Shown: positions 1-12,036 of the stretch, one piece after another
Layout: every line of letters begins with the position of its first letter
Numbering within the stretch: the stretch's first letter is position 1
From: Lota lota
Taxonomy: Eukaryota; Chordata; Actinopteri; Gadiformes; Lotidae
Reading direction: 5' to 3'
Length of the DNA: 64,000 nt
Assembly: GCA_026745465.1 (NCBI GenBank)
Contig: JACYXH010000205.1
Location: 1,599,501 to 1,663,500, forward strand
The notes under the pieces: model-generated
What the model was told of the DNA's origin: nothing
What the model saw: only the letters and a program-made list of their open reading frames with translations
Database searches by the model: none
Position numbers and translations under genes: made by a program

Positions 1-702
1 GTTTAGTTTTACGTATTTTTATAGACCTTTTCTAAAGTGAGCGTAATGGCAAGATTTCATTCTTTGCCAATCTATGCCTTTGTCTGAACAATCGACTAGA
101 CGGGTAGCCCATCGGCTATTTTTCAAGTGTGTTATCTCACCCCGAGGCAATTAAATGCATTAATACCACGTTAATGGCGTCTGTTGCAAACAGCATGTAT
201 CATTGCATGTATACGTTGAGAGTAATGCCCCGATAGCATAAACAATTTGTCAGTGGCATTTAAGGTAGCTTAACAGCAACTGCTCTCCTAGTGATGTGTT
301 GCCAGGTGTATGGTCTTGGTCCAGAGTTTGGCTGAAAGTCCAGTTGACTGAATTCTGCAATCTGCTCAGCCCCTTGTGGACAGTCTGTAGACTACTCTCA
401 GTGAGGGCTCTGCCATGAGTTGGGGCCTAAAGTTGGTATTGGTGTATGTATCTGTATGTGTCAGTCTGTCTTTTAAGAAAGTGTAAACCCTCACGTATGA
501 CTTTAGTCATCAACACATGCTGCACCCAACAACAACAAATAAATCATGGTCATCATGTCAGTCATTACGACCAACAAAGTCGATTGCAGACCGACTTTGT
601 TGCGAGTGTAGACAAAGCTAGTATACAGAGCATGTTGGTTAACATTACTGCACAAGGCGGACGTAATGGGACTGTGAATTCACGTGTGTCATTGCACTGC
701 AG
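1..702 (+). other. ide: ide intron 1, 3' part
   Basis: No exon-like or CpG-rich stretch is seen here. An open frame runs from 446 into exon 2, but it carries no IDE-like residues before the acceptor AG at 701-702, so I treat it as intron. A TG-rich stretch lies at 440-475. Confidence 0.6.
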
Positions 703-887
703 GCTCGTGTCGTCCTTGCCCCTCAGCATGACCGACCCGGCGGTGAAGAGGGTTGTGGGGGACATCATCCGCTCCCCCGAAGACAAGCGGGTGTACAGAG
801 GTCTGGAGTTCACCAACGGCCTGAGGGCCCTGCTCATCAGCGACCCCACCACAGACAAATCCTCAGCAGCCTTGGATGTCCAAATTG
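703..887 (+). CDS. ide: ide exon 2 (residues 34-95)
   Basis: The acceptor is CACTGCAG at 695-702 and the donor is G|GTAATA. The exon reads LVSSLPLS and then [10 protein letters not shown], ending in DVQIG. The Met at 728 aligns with human Met42, the alternative start that yields the form without a mitochondrial presequence. One base completes a codon begun in exon 1, so translation must also be able to enter from upstream. Confidence 0.95.
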
Positions 888-3800
888 GTAATACTTTTAT
901 AAGATAAGACGTGACTCTGTATAATGTTTTGTTTTTAGCCTTTTACATTGGTTAAGAGTTCAATCGTTAATATTTATTTTGTGTTTGATTTGGCTTCCTG
1001 TGTATTTTTTAAAAGAAATATATAAATTACAATGATTTTCTTTTTGGTACTAACTAGCCAGTAAAGTATGTATCTTTCAGTGAGACTTTGAACTAACTTT
1101 CATATACATATTCATGCTCCCATTCTTCTATCAAATTCTGTATGCTCATAAAGGCTGTGGCATTTGACGATAATGCAAGTGAAACCAGTGACATGCTGTA
1201 TCTTAAACTCGCTGTATTGATTACTCTCATTGATGAAAGGAAGGGAGTGAAAAACGCCAATCTTGCTGCTTAAATACGCAGCACTGCAGCCCAGGGCCGG
1301 GTCAGCGGGTTTCAGGATGTAATTGTGCTCTTTTCTCTGCCCACCGCTTTCTTCTTTCTTGTTCTCGATTTCTCTTTCTTCTTTCTCTCACAGGTTCGTT
1401 ATCGGACCCCTCTAACATCTCGGGGCTGGCCCACTTTTGTGAGCACATGCTGTTCCTGGGCACGGAGAAGTACCCTAAGGAGAACGAATACAGCCAGTTC
1501 CTAAGCGAGCACGCCGGCAGCTCCAACGCCTTCACCAGTGGCGAGCACACCAACTACTACTTTGATGTGTCCCATGAGCACCTGCAAGGAGCACTGGATA
1601 GGTAACCCACCAGGGCTGGCTTGGATTCGGTTCTTTCTATTTATGAATGTAGTACATGCTGTTATCCAAACAGCATCCAAGCAATGTGCGTTGAATTCGG
1701 GTACAGGACATTTAGGAGCAGGGAGCCAGGGTTGGGACTCTTGCTCATGGATGCCTAGAGGTAGACTCTGGGGATGTGACCCAGTACCTTTGGGCTTTGA
1801 GTCTGACACCCTAAACACTACAATAGGATAGTAAAGTGCCTCCAGCATTGTGTTCTTGAACAATGTAATATGTAAGGCAAACAAAACTTGTTGCCTTGAA
1901 GTATGGCTTAAAGACAATTCTAGTCTGAGTTATCTAACCATTCGTCACTTTCTCTCCTGGCTTCACTAAAACATCCATTACCAATATGATTTGGCAAAAT
2001 GACTTCAATGTGCCAATTACACCTAACAGTGCACATTGATTCCAAAAGACCACTGAGCTATATTGCCATTGTTCACATTTGTGGCAGGCACGTGCGATTA
2101 TGCTGAAGATTTTGAGTCTAGCCTGCACAGCTACGATGATTTGATCAACCAGCCCAGTATTGTCTTTTAATGTCACCCATCCCTACCTCATTCTGTTTTC
2201 TGAACCAAAGATGTTGCTTTTACTGGACCCTGTTTCAAAAAGCTTCATTTCCGTATTAACCCGGGTAGGTAAAGCGGCGATCTTGAAGATTTCCGTATTA
2301 TTCTCTGTGGCAACACCTTTGGCGACACCCAGCTTGTAACATTCATAATCCTGTAATGCATCGGCTTTCATCAGTGAGCAATAGGCTCAATCACTATTGT
2401 GTTCCCTCAATCGGCAATAGATAACTTAACAGACATTTATCTACATGACAATATTTTGATCTTTCAGTCAGACTTCAGGGGAAGCCACCCATTGTGTTTT
2501 CAGAGACCGAGATTAGATTACTCTCATAGCACTTTAACAAATTAACTCCGGTTCTTGAACCGGTTCCGTTCAATATTCTTGTAACTGTGGCGCTATCAAG
2601 CGAACCAGCCCACGTTTCCACCAGTTTTGACCGGAACAATTGTAATCAAGGATGTGTCGTCAGCGGAGGGCGTTGCACAATGCATACCGGAAGTAAACCA
2701 AAGTAGTGCCCTTTTCTTCTTCATCCTCTTTCCAACCTGTAGAATATGACACGCCCTATGACGTCGTCATGGTTCGCACTTCAGGTCAAGAAAAACCTGC
2801 TTTTTTTATTTGTACTTAAACTAGTTTTGCAAGGCCTTTCCATGGTGGTGTAGTGTAAATGAATGGAAGAGGCTAAGATTAGGCTTCAACCAATTAAAGC
2901 ACTGAAATAGCTGACGGCTTAGGAATTCCCTGGTCAATCACATTTTCAGGGTGCAAGCAATGGGATGGCTTTTGAAGCCTGTCATGAACATGCATTTTTC
3001 AGGTGCAACCTATCTGGTTCTGGTTTAAATTGAAAGGTGTCCTAGCTCCAGCTAGGATGGCCAAGCTAACCAGTCAGCTTATTTTATTTATGTAGCAAGC
3101 TAGACAAACAGCTTAGAGCTAGGGTAGGTAATTTGGAGAAACCAGCCAGAGGAAGCTATATGAAAGGTATTTTGAAAGTATCCCACCGAAAACGTGTGCA
3201 TGGGCAGGGTGCCAGCAGGTAGACCAACAGGTTAGCCATCTAATAATTTATTTCAGTCCGAATTAAATGATTGGATTGGCTTATTACCGACCTGCGACAG
3301 CCACAAATACCCGATTTATTATTGTCAGAGCATTTGATGTATTGATTGCTGTCGGGATGTTAACAGAATTTCAAATTAGACTAAAATAAATTGCCTACCC
3401 TAGCTTTAACCCTCAGGGAGTAAGATGCAACCCTAAAAATAACATGAGCTACAGAACACATGGAGCCTAATGTTTTTTCATCCATTATTTGTGTAGACTT
3501 TACATGACGTGTGTGGGTGTGGGTGGGTGTGTGTGTGTGGGTTGTGTTTTTGGATGTGGCAGTCAACAGTTCATGTGGTCTGTGGTGAAATGTTCTAATG
3601 ACTAAGGCACTGTACACTTTGGCTTGACTTTAGGTGTTGTACATCAGTGCTGCGTCAATAATAACACAGAAGAGGCGCCCGACTACAGCCAGGGTGGACT
3701 GAAAATTGCAACAATATTTAGTCTCCAGTTGAGCTAATGACTAACACTCATTAGAGTTGGATTAAACATGTCCACCACAGGAATTAGGGTGGGCCACTAC

Positions 3801-6800
3801 ACAAAATATGTGTTCTACCATGACAGGTAGGGTTCATTATCAATATGTAATGAAGCTCTCCAAGGTGTGGACATCTCTCTCACTGTCTCCAGTTACCAAG
3901 ACCAGTCTCGTATAGCACCCCCCCTTCCCCCCCAGGTGGCTATAAGGGTGTGTGTGAGGGAGGTAGTCTCTGAATGGAGCCTGTGGTTGAGATTGGCTTA
4001 CCTACTTCTACATGAATGAGTCTGCTGTGCACCCCCCCACCATCCCGATTAGTTGTTCCTGGTGGCAGGTGAGCTGCAGGAGGCCAGCGGCACCCTAGGG
4101 CGAGAGGACAGAGAAGGTGGATTTAGATGATGAAAGATTGATGACGCAATTGTTTTATAAATCACGATGGGCATTTATTCTAAATGTACATGAGTGTTTT
4201 CAGACAGAAAAAAAAAAAAGGGTTTACATTTTTAAATGTGTTTGCATACATGTGTCTCTATCTCAATGGGCTCTAACATCTACTATAATTTGTGTGGGAG
4301 TCAACGCACTTGTGTGAACTAGTGGTTCAATGGTCATCCTTTGTGATTCCCTCTGCCCAGGTGATGGTCTCTGACCAGCTGGCAGTGGTGTTCAGTGTCT
4401 GGCCGTGGCTTATCCCTGTGCAGACATGCAAATGTTTACTTGGTGATTTTAATGCCAGTTGCTCACATTTGCCACTTATGCAAAAACGGTTCCTTGTTCA
4501 TTTATTCTTCATCTACACTTCTTTGCACAACAGCAGACGTAGACAAACCCGGAACAGTTTTTTGACCCAACAAAAGTTTGAATAAGTTAAACAAACCACA
4601 CAATGGCATATGTTGAACAAGTTGCAACTGGAAAACCTGTGAATAAACCTGTTGGCCCTAAAACTCCGTGTTGTTATTTAGGTTTGCCCAGTTCTTCCTG
4701 TGCCCGCTGTTTGACGAGAGCTGCAAGGACCGCGAGGTCAATGCCGTGGACTCTGAGCACGAGAAGAACCTGATGAACGACGCCTGGAGGCTGTTCCAGC
4801 TGGAGAAGGCCACCGGCAACCCTGACCACCCCTTCAGCAAGTTTGGAACAGGTACTCACTAAACCAAACACACATGCATGGTTGCCTCGCACAGCCAGAA
4901 AACCTGTAATTCTACCTTTCTTCTGCTTGAGGTCTCCTTTCCTTTGATCTTCGGCTACTTTACACGTTATTTTTACAAGCCCTTTTTAAGCTGTCGGCCA
5001 TTCCGTTTCATTTGGCATGTTCAAAGTGCTGCGCCATGGAGAGCAGCCATGCACTTCTACTCTGTTCCCGCTGAGAGCCAAATCGATGCAGACTCGACTC
5101 TGGCCTCCTGCCCAGAACAGCCAGCTGATGGCAGCATTGAGTTATACAAGATTTATTTTCCTGCTCAGAACAATATGGTATTTGACAAGTTCTGAAAGTC
5201 ATGCACTTTAAAGGTACTGGATCGCCACGCCATCCTGGCTAGTGATCTGAGGCACTCTTGCATTCCGAGAACCTTAAGTGAGAACAGTGAAGCAAGAGTA
5301 AACAATGGGCTTGACAGCGGCTGAAACTCAATGCGGGTTAAGGTTCACCCAGGAAGTGGCCAAGCAACCCAACCAGGCTAGTGTCGCGTATGTAGAGAAC
5401 GTGGCTCATGAGGGAAGGCCATCTGCAGCCATGTCAGTGTTCTTCTGAGCAGGGTGCTCTGAGTCCTTTGGTTCTTCATGCCCGCATATTTGTACAGTTT
5501 CTACAGTCGTCCCTAACCTCTGTCTTGACCCCATGGTATAGAGGGAGGCAGAGAAGTGAGATGTTGCTGTTTTACTTCCTCTGCGTCACGTGACCCCCAC
5601 CCAACAGTCTGAGTTCTCTTTTAGACGAGGGCTGCACGGTATTGGAAAAGAATGAAATTGCAATACCTTTGTTCTTTTAGATATATATTGCGATGCAAAC
5701 AAATATTTTTCACAAAACCTTAGGCTATATAACATAAACAAAATTCTGGTGTGGTTATTATGAAAAACTGTTATAATACACATTGATACACTCGTAAAAC
5801 GTTAAACTATTAAAGTAGAGTTAGCATAGTTGATGGAGCACTGCACTCTGTATTAACTTAAATGTTATAGTTTAAATTAAGTTCAGCAGTGGTCAGGAAT
5901 CTTTAGTAGACCTATAGGGCTAATTGGACATAAACATCTCGCATTCCTTATTTGCGATGACCGTGTAGCTCCCTGTGTTTTTGAGAATTTTCTCTAGTTG
6001 ACCTTTTACTGCTCTCCTAACTATGGCAACAATGCTAATGCAGCTATGCCAATGTGTCGAGTCTGTTTGTGGTACCCGTGTTAGCTCACTCATGGGAGGA
6101 AGCAAGAACACTCCATGTATTCATTATCAATCTGGTGTAACATTCACGAATGCACTGTGCAGATTGTTTTTAAAGTAACCTGTGATGCATTGCGTGAAGT
6201 CAAACAAATAAACAAACCACATCATTCTTTTTTATTAGGTTTTCATTCTGTTTTTTTTTTTTAACTTCCAAATGCAATGAAATGCTGGCACTGTAGAGCC
6301 CTGTTTAAAAGACAGGCCTGTCTTCCAGATCAGTCATGGTAAATGAGAACCGTGTGAGCATGATGTGTTATGGTTAATTGGTCTGACTTAGTGCAGGCCT
6401 GTGATGCGACTATTGCATTCTAGATCTGTTTATATTTGGGTTATCATGAAGTGGAGGTGGTTAATCTCATGTGAACACGTCTCAAGCATAGATTAATGTG
6501 TTTCCTGTGAGTGGTTATGAATCGGGACAGGGCCTCAGAAGTAATGCTTGTCTTGTGGGGTTGTGGTTTGGAAAAAGACAAAACAATTCAATTGTTTTAA
6601 ACTATTTCTTTTCATCTTTTTCTTTTGTCTTTTGTTTTTACAGGGAACAAACTGACCCTGGAGACCAGGCCGTGCAAGGAGGGCGTAGACATCCGGCAGG
6701 AGCTCCTGACGTTTCACTCCACCTACTACTCGTCTAACCTCATGGGCCTCTGCGTGTTGGGGAGAGGTGAGGAGAAGGGAAGAGATCACAGAGGGAAAGG

Positions 6801-9800
6801 GTTTGAGGGGGAAGAGGTGGCCCTGGAATGAGATGAGAGGCTGAGGTGCTTGAAACAAAGGGATAAGAACTGGCAACAACTTCACATTCCATCTGCGCTG
6901 GAATTGACAATGAAAGTGTGTCATGAAGTGTGATTTTCAAAAATGGGGCAGCTGGCTCTTCAAACCTAATCTCACCTGGCACACTGATCCAGATAAGACA
7001 AGGGGCCCCCACATTGCTGCTCTGTATCCCTTGACTTTAGGGTCCTTGCAATGGACAGCAGTGCCTGGTCAGAGGATGCCTGGGGCAGATAAAGTCTTGA
7101 GATATATTGTCTAAAAGGGACGGGTAGCTGATACAAAGGGTTTCTATTGCAGTACCTGTGGTTATTTCACTGCATCGGTTGTGTCCTTCTGTGTCCGTTC
7201 TGTTCTTCACTCCTGCCCAGGTTGAAATAATACATTGATTTATGGGCCCGTTTAGGATAGAATAGTGGTGTGTCTTACGATAAGAAGAAATTTGCCAATT
7301 AAATCAGGATTAAAGAGTGACTGAGCACTAACATCAAATCGATGTCAAACACAGGTTGTTTTGGATCACCCTTTCTGATAGGTTTATGTAGCAACTGTCT
7401 CCAGTTTAATCATTTGGAACCAAGAGAACCGTAAATCGTTTGTCGTTTGTGTTTTTGGTTTGTCTTTTAATGAAAAACTCCAAGCCTGCCATTTCTCCTG
7501 GCTCTCGGTGATCAGTAAATAAAAGAAGATGGAGGGGGTTTATTTTGAAGATGGACTTTTGTTTTTATCAGGGGGCAAGGGTGCAAATCATCAACATAAC
7601 ACATTTCACTGGCTCATTATTTTCTACCTTGATCATGCAATGCAGAACATAAGATTAGTCACTTATGACTTATGACTATGAATGGTAAAGAGTGGTTCCA
7701 TTTAAGACCTTTAGCCTTTCTTGCTAATCAGTTGGCATAAAGATAAAGCTGTTTTTGGTATTGAATGCAGTGAAAGTGGGTGCTGTTTTCTATCCAATCA
7801 TATTTTTGTCGCACAATTTAGTCATTTCCCTCAAACAAAAACCTAGGGAGTCATGACAGGACCATAAACAAGGGTTTATAAATGCCAACGCTTTAGCCTC
7901 CAAACATGGTCACCCACCAACCTTTTTGATTGATTATAAGGTACAATGACTTGCAGACCTGATCAACTGTGATTCATTGGCTATTGTGATATGCTGAGTC
8001 ATACAGTATGAATATGAAGTCATGGCTTGATGCATTTAGACAATTTGTCTATAGTATCAAACAGATTGCAATTCAACAAGAAATTCATGCCCTTAACCTC
8101 TCTGCTATGGCATGGAACCAACCATTTTTATTTTGTGTAATATTTGTGTGGATGTGCCAAGGTTAGTTAGACCAATGCCAGAGTCCTAGAAGCCGAAGCA
8201 TAGATTTTGGCATTCAAAATGAATTTACCACAAATGGAATCAGAATGAAGTGTGTCGTTGATGAGGCATATTTTAAACGGCAGAGCCTCATGGGAAAAGA
8301 AAAACATGTGAGATAACATTTTCAGAGTTCTCATAACAAACCTTGCGTGTAATTGCCAGCATTTGTTATTCAGTTTAACGAGGGTAGAGGTAATTACTTG
8401 TTGGGATCGTCTTATTCAAATTTCATGCCATGGGGGAAACATGCATGGATAGTTTCTTCCGAAGTGAATGTAGGATAAAGTCAAATAAAGGTTGAACGTT
8501 GGAAGTCATTTATTGGTTGCGGCTTTGAACCAAGGGTTCAATGAGCTGGGTTAAAGGTGTTATCACCACACTATAGTCTATTTATGGCATTGGAGCATTA
8601 AGTGATAGCCATATATAGCCAGAAACCCATGAAAAATAGAAATGTGCAGAGCTAGGTCTTGTAATGTATGTATGGTCGTCTGCACCAAGAGACGACCACA
8701 CATACAGCGAATTTGGATTGTTTTCCGAAGATGAGAATATATTGTGTATACAAGCTTTGCTGTCCGCACAGTAACGGTGTGCAAACGCACTAATCCTTTA
8801 AAAAAAATTCTCATTAGCAGGTAACTCATGTCCATGTCAAACCACCAAATACCAAGCTATACTTTCTTTGAACGTTTTTCCTCGTGTTTTGCAGAATCTC
8901 TAGAGGACCTGACCTCCATGGTGGTGAAGCTGTTTGGAGAGGTGGAGAACAAGAATGTGCCGGTCCCTGAGTTCCCAGAGCATCCCTTCCAGGAGCAGCA
9001 CCTTAGGGTGAGAAGACCTAGGGACCACTGTGGTTATTAAACAACGGTTGTCCCCCACCGCCTAGAACCCTGGCCCCCTGGAACTTTATTCACTTTGATC
9101 TTTTGGCCGATACCAGCAGGAGGCAGGGTCAGCTCCCGGAAGATGGGGTTAGGTACCGGTCTGAAATGTAGCTTGGTCTTGAGAAAGGCCGAACTGCACT
9201 GCTGAGTGGACAATGCAAGCCCTCGCTAATCATCCGGAAAGCTAGTGGTTTAGTTATTTCAGTTAAGTTAACAAGTTATATATAAATATGTCATTTATAT
9301 TTAGGTGGAATAGAAATAGAATCTTGTTAATTTGCAATATGATCAGCCGCAGCAGTGACTCCTGAAAAAGGGATTCATTTTTATTTTGGTAATTACATCA
9401 TTTACCTTTTTTCTTTGCTTTCCAAAATAGCAATTCTACAAAGTAGTCCCCATCAAGGACATCAGGAACCTGTACGTGACCTTCCCCATCCCAGACCTGC
9501 AGAAGTACTACAAGTCCAACCCAGGGCACTATCTGGGCCATCTGATTGGCCACGAGGGACCAGGAAGTCTGTTATCGGAGCTCAAGTCTAAAGGTAGACT
9601 ACAGAGTTGACGATAGTGAAAGGGAAAACAAATTGTTCACAATCTATATAAAGTAGGGTGTGTTTAGGAAATAATTGGATTAGGGTTGTACTGCTCGCTG
9701 TCGGTCTGGGCTTTCATTTTCCATGAAAACAAAGCACATTTAAAATATATATTTTAATATCATATTAATCACATTATTTAATTTTCTAAAATAAACTAGT

Positions 9801-12004
9801 GTACTTAATATAAAGGATGTATTTCAGTTATCACCATGAAAAAAATCTAGTCACATATGAAATGTTTTAAAAGCAGATGTTGAACCCATGTTTGTGTTGG
9901 TCAGGCTGGGTGAACACGCTGGTGGGTGGGCAGAAGGAGGGAGCCAGAGGCTTCATGTTCTTCATCATCAACGTGGACCTGACCGAGGAAGGCCTCCGTA
10001 AGTAGCTCACAATGTCCTCACCTATCCATCCATCCATCCATCCCCCCATCCATCCATCCATCCATCCATCCCCCCATCCATCCATCCCTCCCCTTCTGCT
10101 GCCAGAGGACTGCTACTGAGAGACAGGGTGGCCTAGTCAGTGGTTAGGGGGAATCCCAGTTGAAAGGTTCAGAGACAAAACCCAATGTCTTGGGTCTTCC
10201 AGTAGGCATCCCAAGCCATAATTTACTTTGGATACTAAATGAATGCTTAATGAATAGAGGGTGTGGCTAGAGCATGTTACGGTGACAAAAGACTGTTATT
10301 TGTGTGCATGTTAACCTGTAGTGTGTGTGTGTTGGTTCCAGTGCACGTGGACGACATCATCTTCCACATGTTCCAGTACATCCAGAAACTGCGCACTGAG
10401 GGGCCTCAGGAGTGGGTGTTCCAGGAGTGCAAGGTGGGTGCTGATGTCAGCGTGCACACGTCACAATATTACGTAGGATTTGTTTTGTTTGTTTTTAAAA
10501 AAAAAATCTCCACCTCTACCTTGATCACACAATGCAGAGGCATAACAAGCATAGTCACCTATAATCTGTTTTCATGAATGCTAGAGTGGTTCAATTTAAA
10601 ACCTTTAGTGTTTCTTGCTAATCAGTTAGCATAAAAAAAGCTGGTTTTGGTATGGAACTCAGTTGGCACCGTGCGTACTGTTTTCTGTCGGTCTCTCTCT
10701 CTGCAGGACTTGAATAAAGTGGCCTTCCGGTTCAAGGACAAGGAGCGTCCCCGTGGATACACATCCAAAGTAGCCGGTCTGCTGCACGTAGGTTCCTTGG
10801 TTACCACCTGTTACCATGGCCACGCGTGTTGCCTTCAGAGGCTGATGTTGCACAGATCTAGTCTAGTCTGGTCGAGTGCTCCCAGACATTACACTGCATG
10901 TGAAGTGGGGAAGCCAAAATTAGAACTTATCCCCAAAGTCCCATCGGTGCTTCTATAGCTCTCATAGTTTGATTATATGCCACCACTGCTGGGACGACAT
11001 TAGCATTGTCCCCGACTTCACCCCTAATATTTTTTTTAATTGCAATGCAAAAATAGGAAAAATTTTGTCTGGAGCCTACACACTGTGAAGGCAATTATTC
11101 AGAATGCCCTATTTTCCCCTCTTAGCTGTCATTAAATTAATATAACTAGATCAGCGCAAATGCACAGCAGAATAATGACACAACTTTATTTATAAAGCGC
11201 TTGTATTAATAAAAGTGCTTCACAGATGGGCACATATTTAAATTAAATACTGCAGCGTTAAAGTATATTCTACCTAACATTAACACAAGAGTTGTAGTGG
11301 AATAAAGATCTTACAACAGTTCTTTTTTTTAAATAGTTGAAATCATCATAATGTATACAATAGGAAGCCATCTTCTGAAGGAGTTTGTTTCCATCTAGTA
11401 CTACCCACTGGAGGAGACGTTGGCAGCAGAATACCTGCTGGATGACTTCCGGCCAGACCTGATAGAGATGGTGCTGGACAAGCTGAGACCAGAGCACGTC
11501 AGGTTAGTTTCACACAGGCTTCCTGTATGAAACAGGATGGTTCCGTCGTACAGGTGTTAGACAAAAACCTGGATATAGAATACCACAATGTCAAAATCCA
11601 GTTTTGAAATATGCTTGACAAAAGGGTTGATAAGGGTAGATATGGGGAAAATGTGTAGACAAACCATTTAAAATAAGAGTGAGCGAAACTACGCAATCAA
11701 CATTGAAGTGTTTTCTTGAGCAAGATGATAGTTGCCCTTCTGGGGCTGTTTGGATCTTTCTACAAAGATGCACAGGGAAAATGTGTTTTATTTTGTGTTA
11801 CATATTTTTTTCCTGAGTGTTTTTGACCTTTCATGGTGCTATCAGCGTAACTACACACCGTCTTCTCTTTTGAAGATAAGACATCCTGTTCTGCTTCTCT
11901 TGGCTCGTCTGACAAAATGCTGTATCACTGTGATGTCTCTGTGAAAGAGCTTTTCAATTTTCTGCTTTTAGAGTGAATGTTTGGCAACTTGTACAGACTC
12001 AATA

Positions 12005-12036
<32 letters not shown>

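Noticed and set aside
446..702. Open frame extending ide exon 2 upstream
   Set aside because: It crosses a good acceptor and has no similarity to IDE exon 1 or to a targeting peptide.
1501..1917. 138-aa and similar open frames antisense to ide exons
   Set aside because: Shadows of conserved ide exons and their flanking introns.
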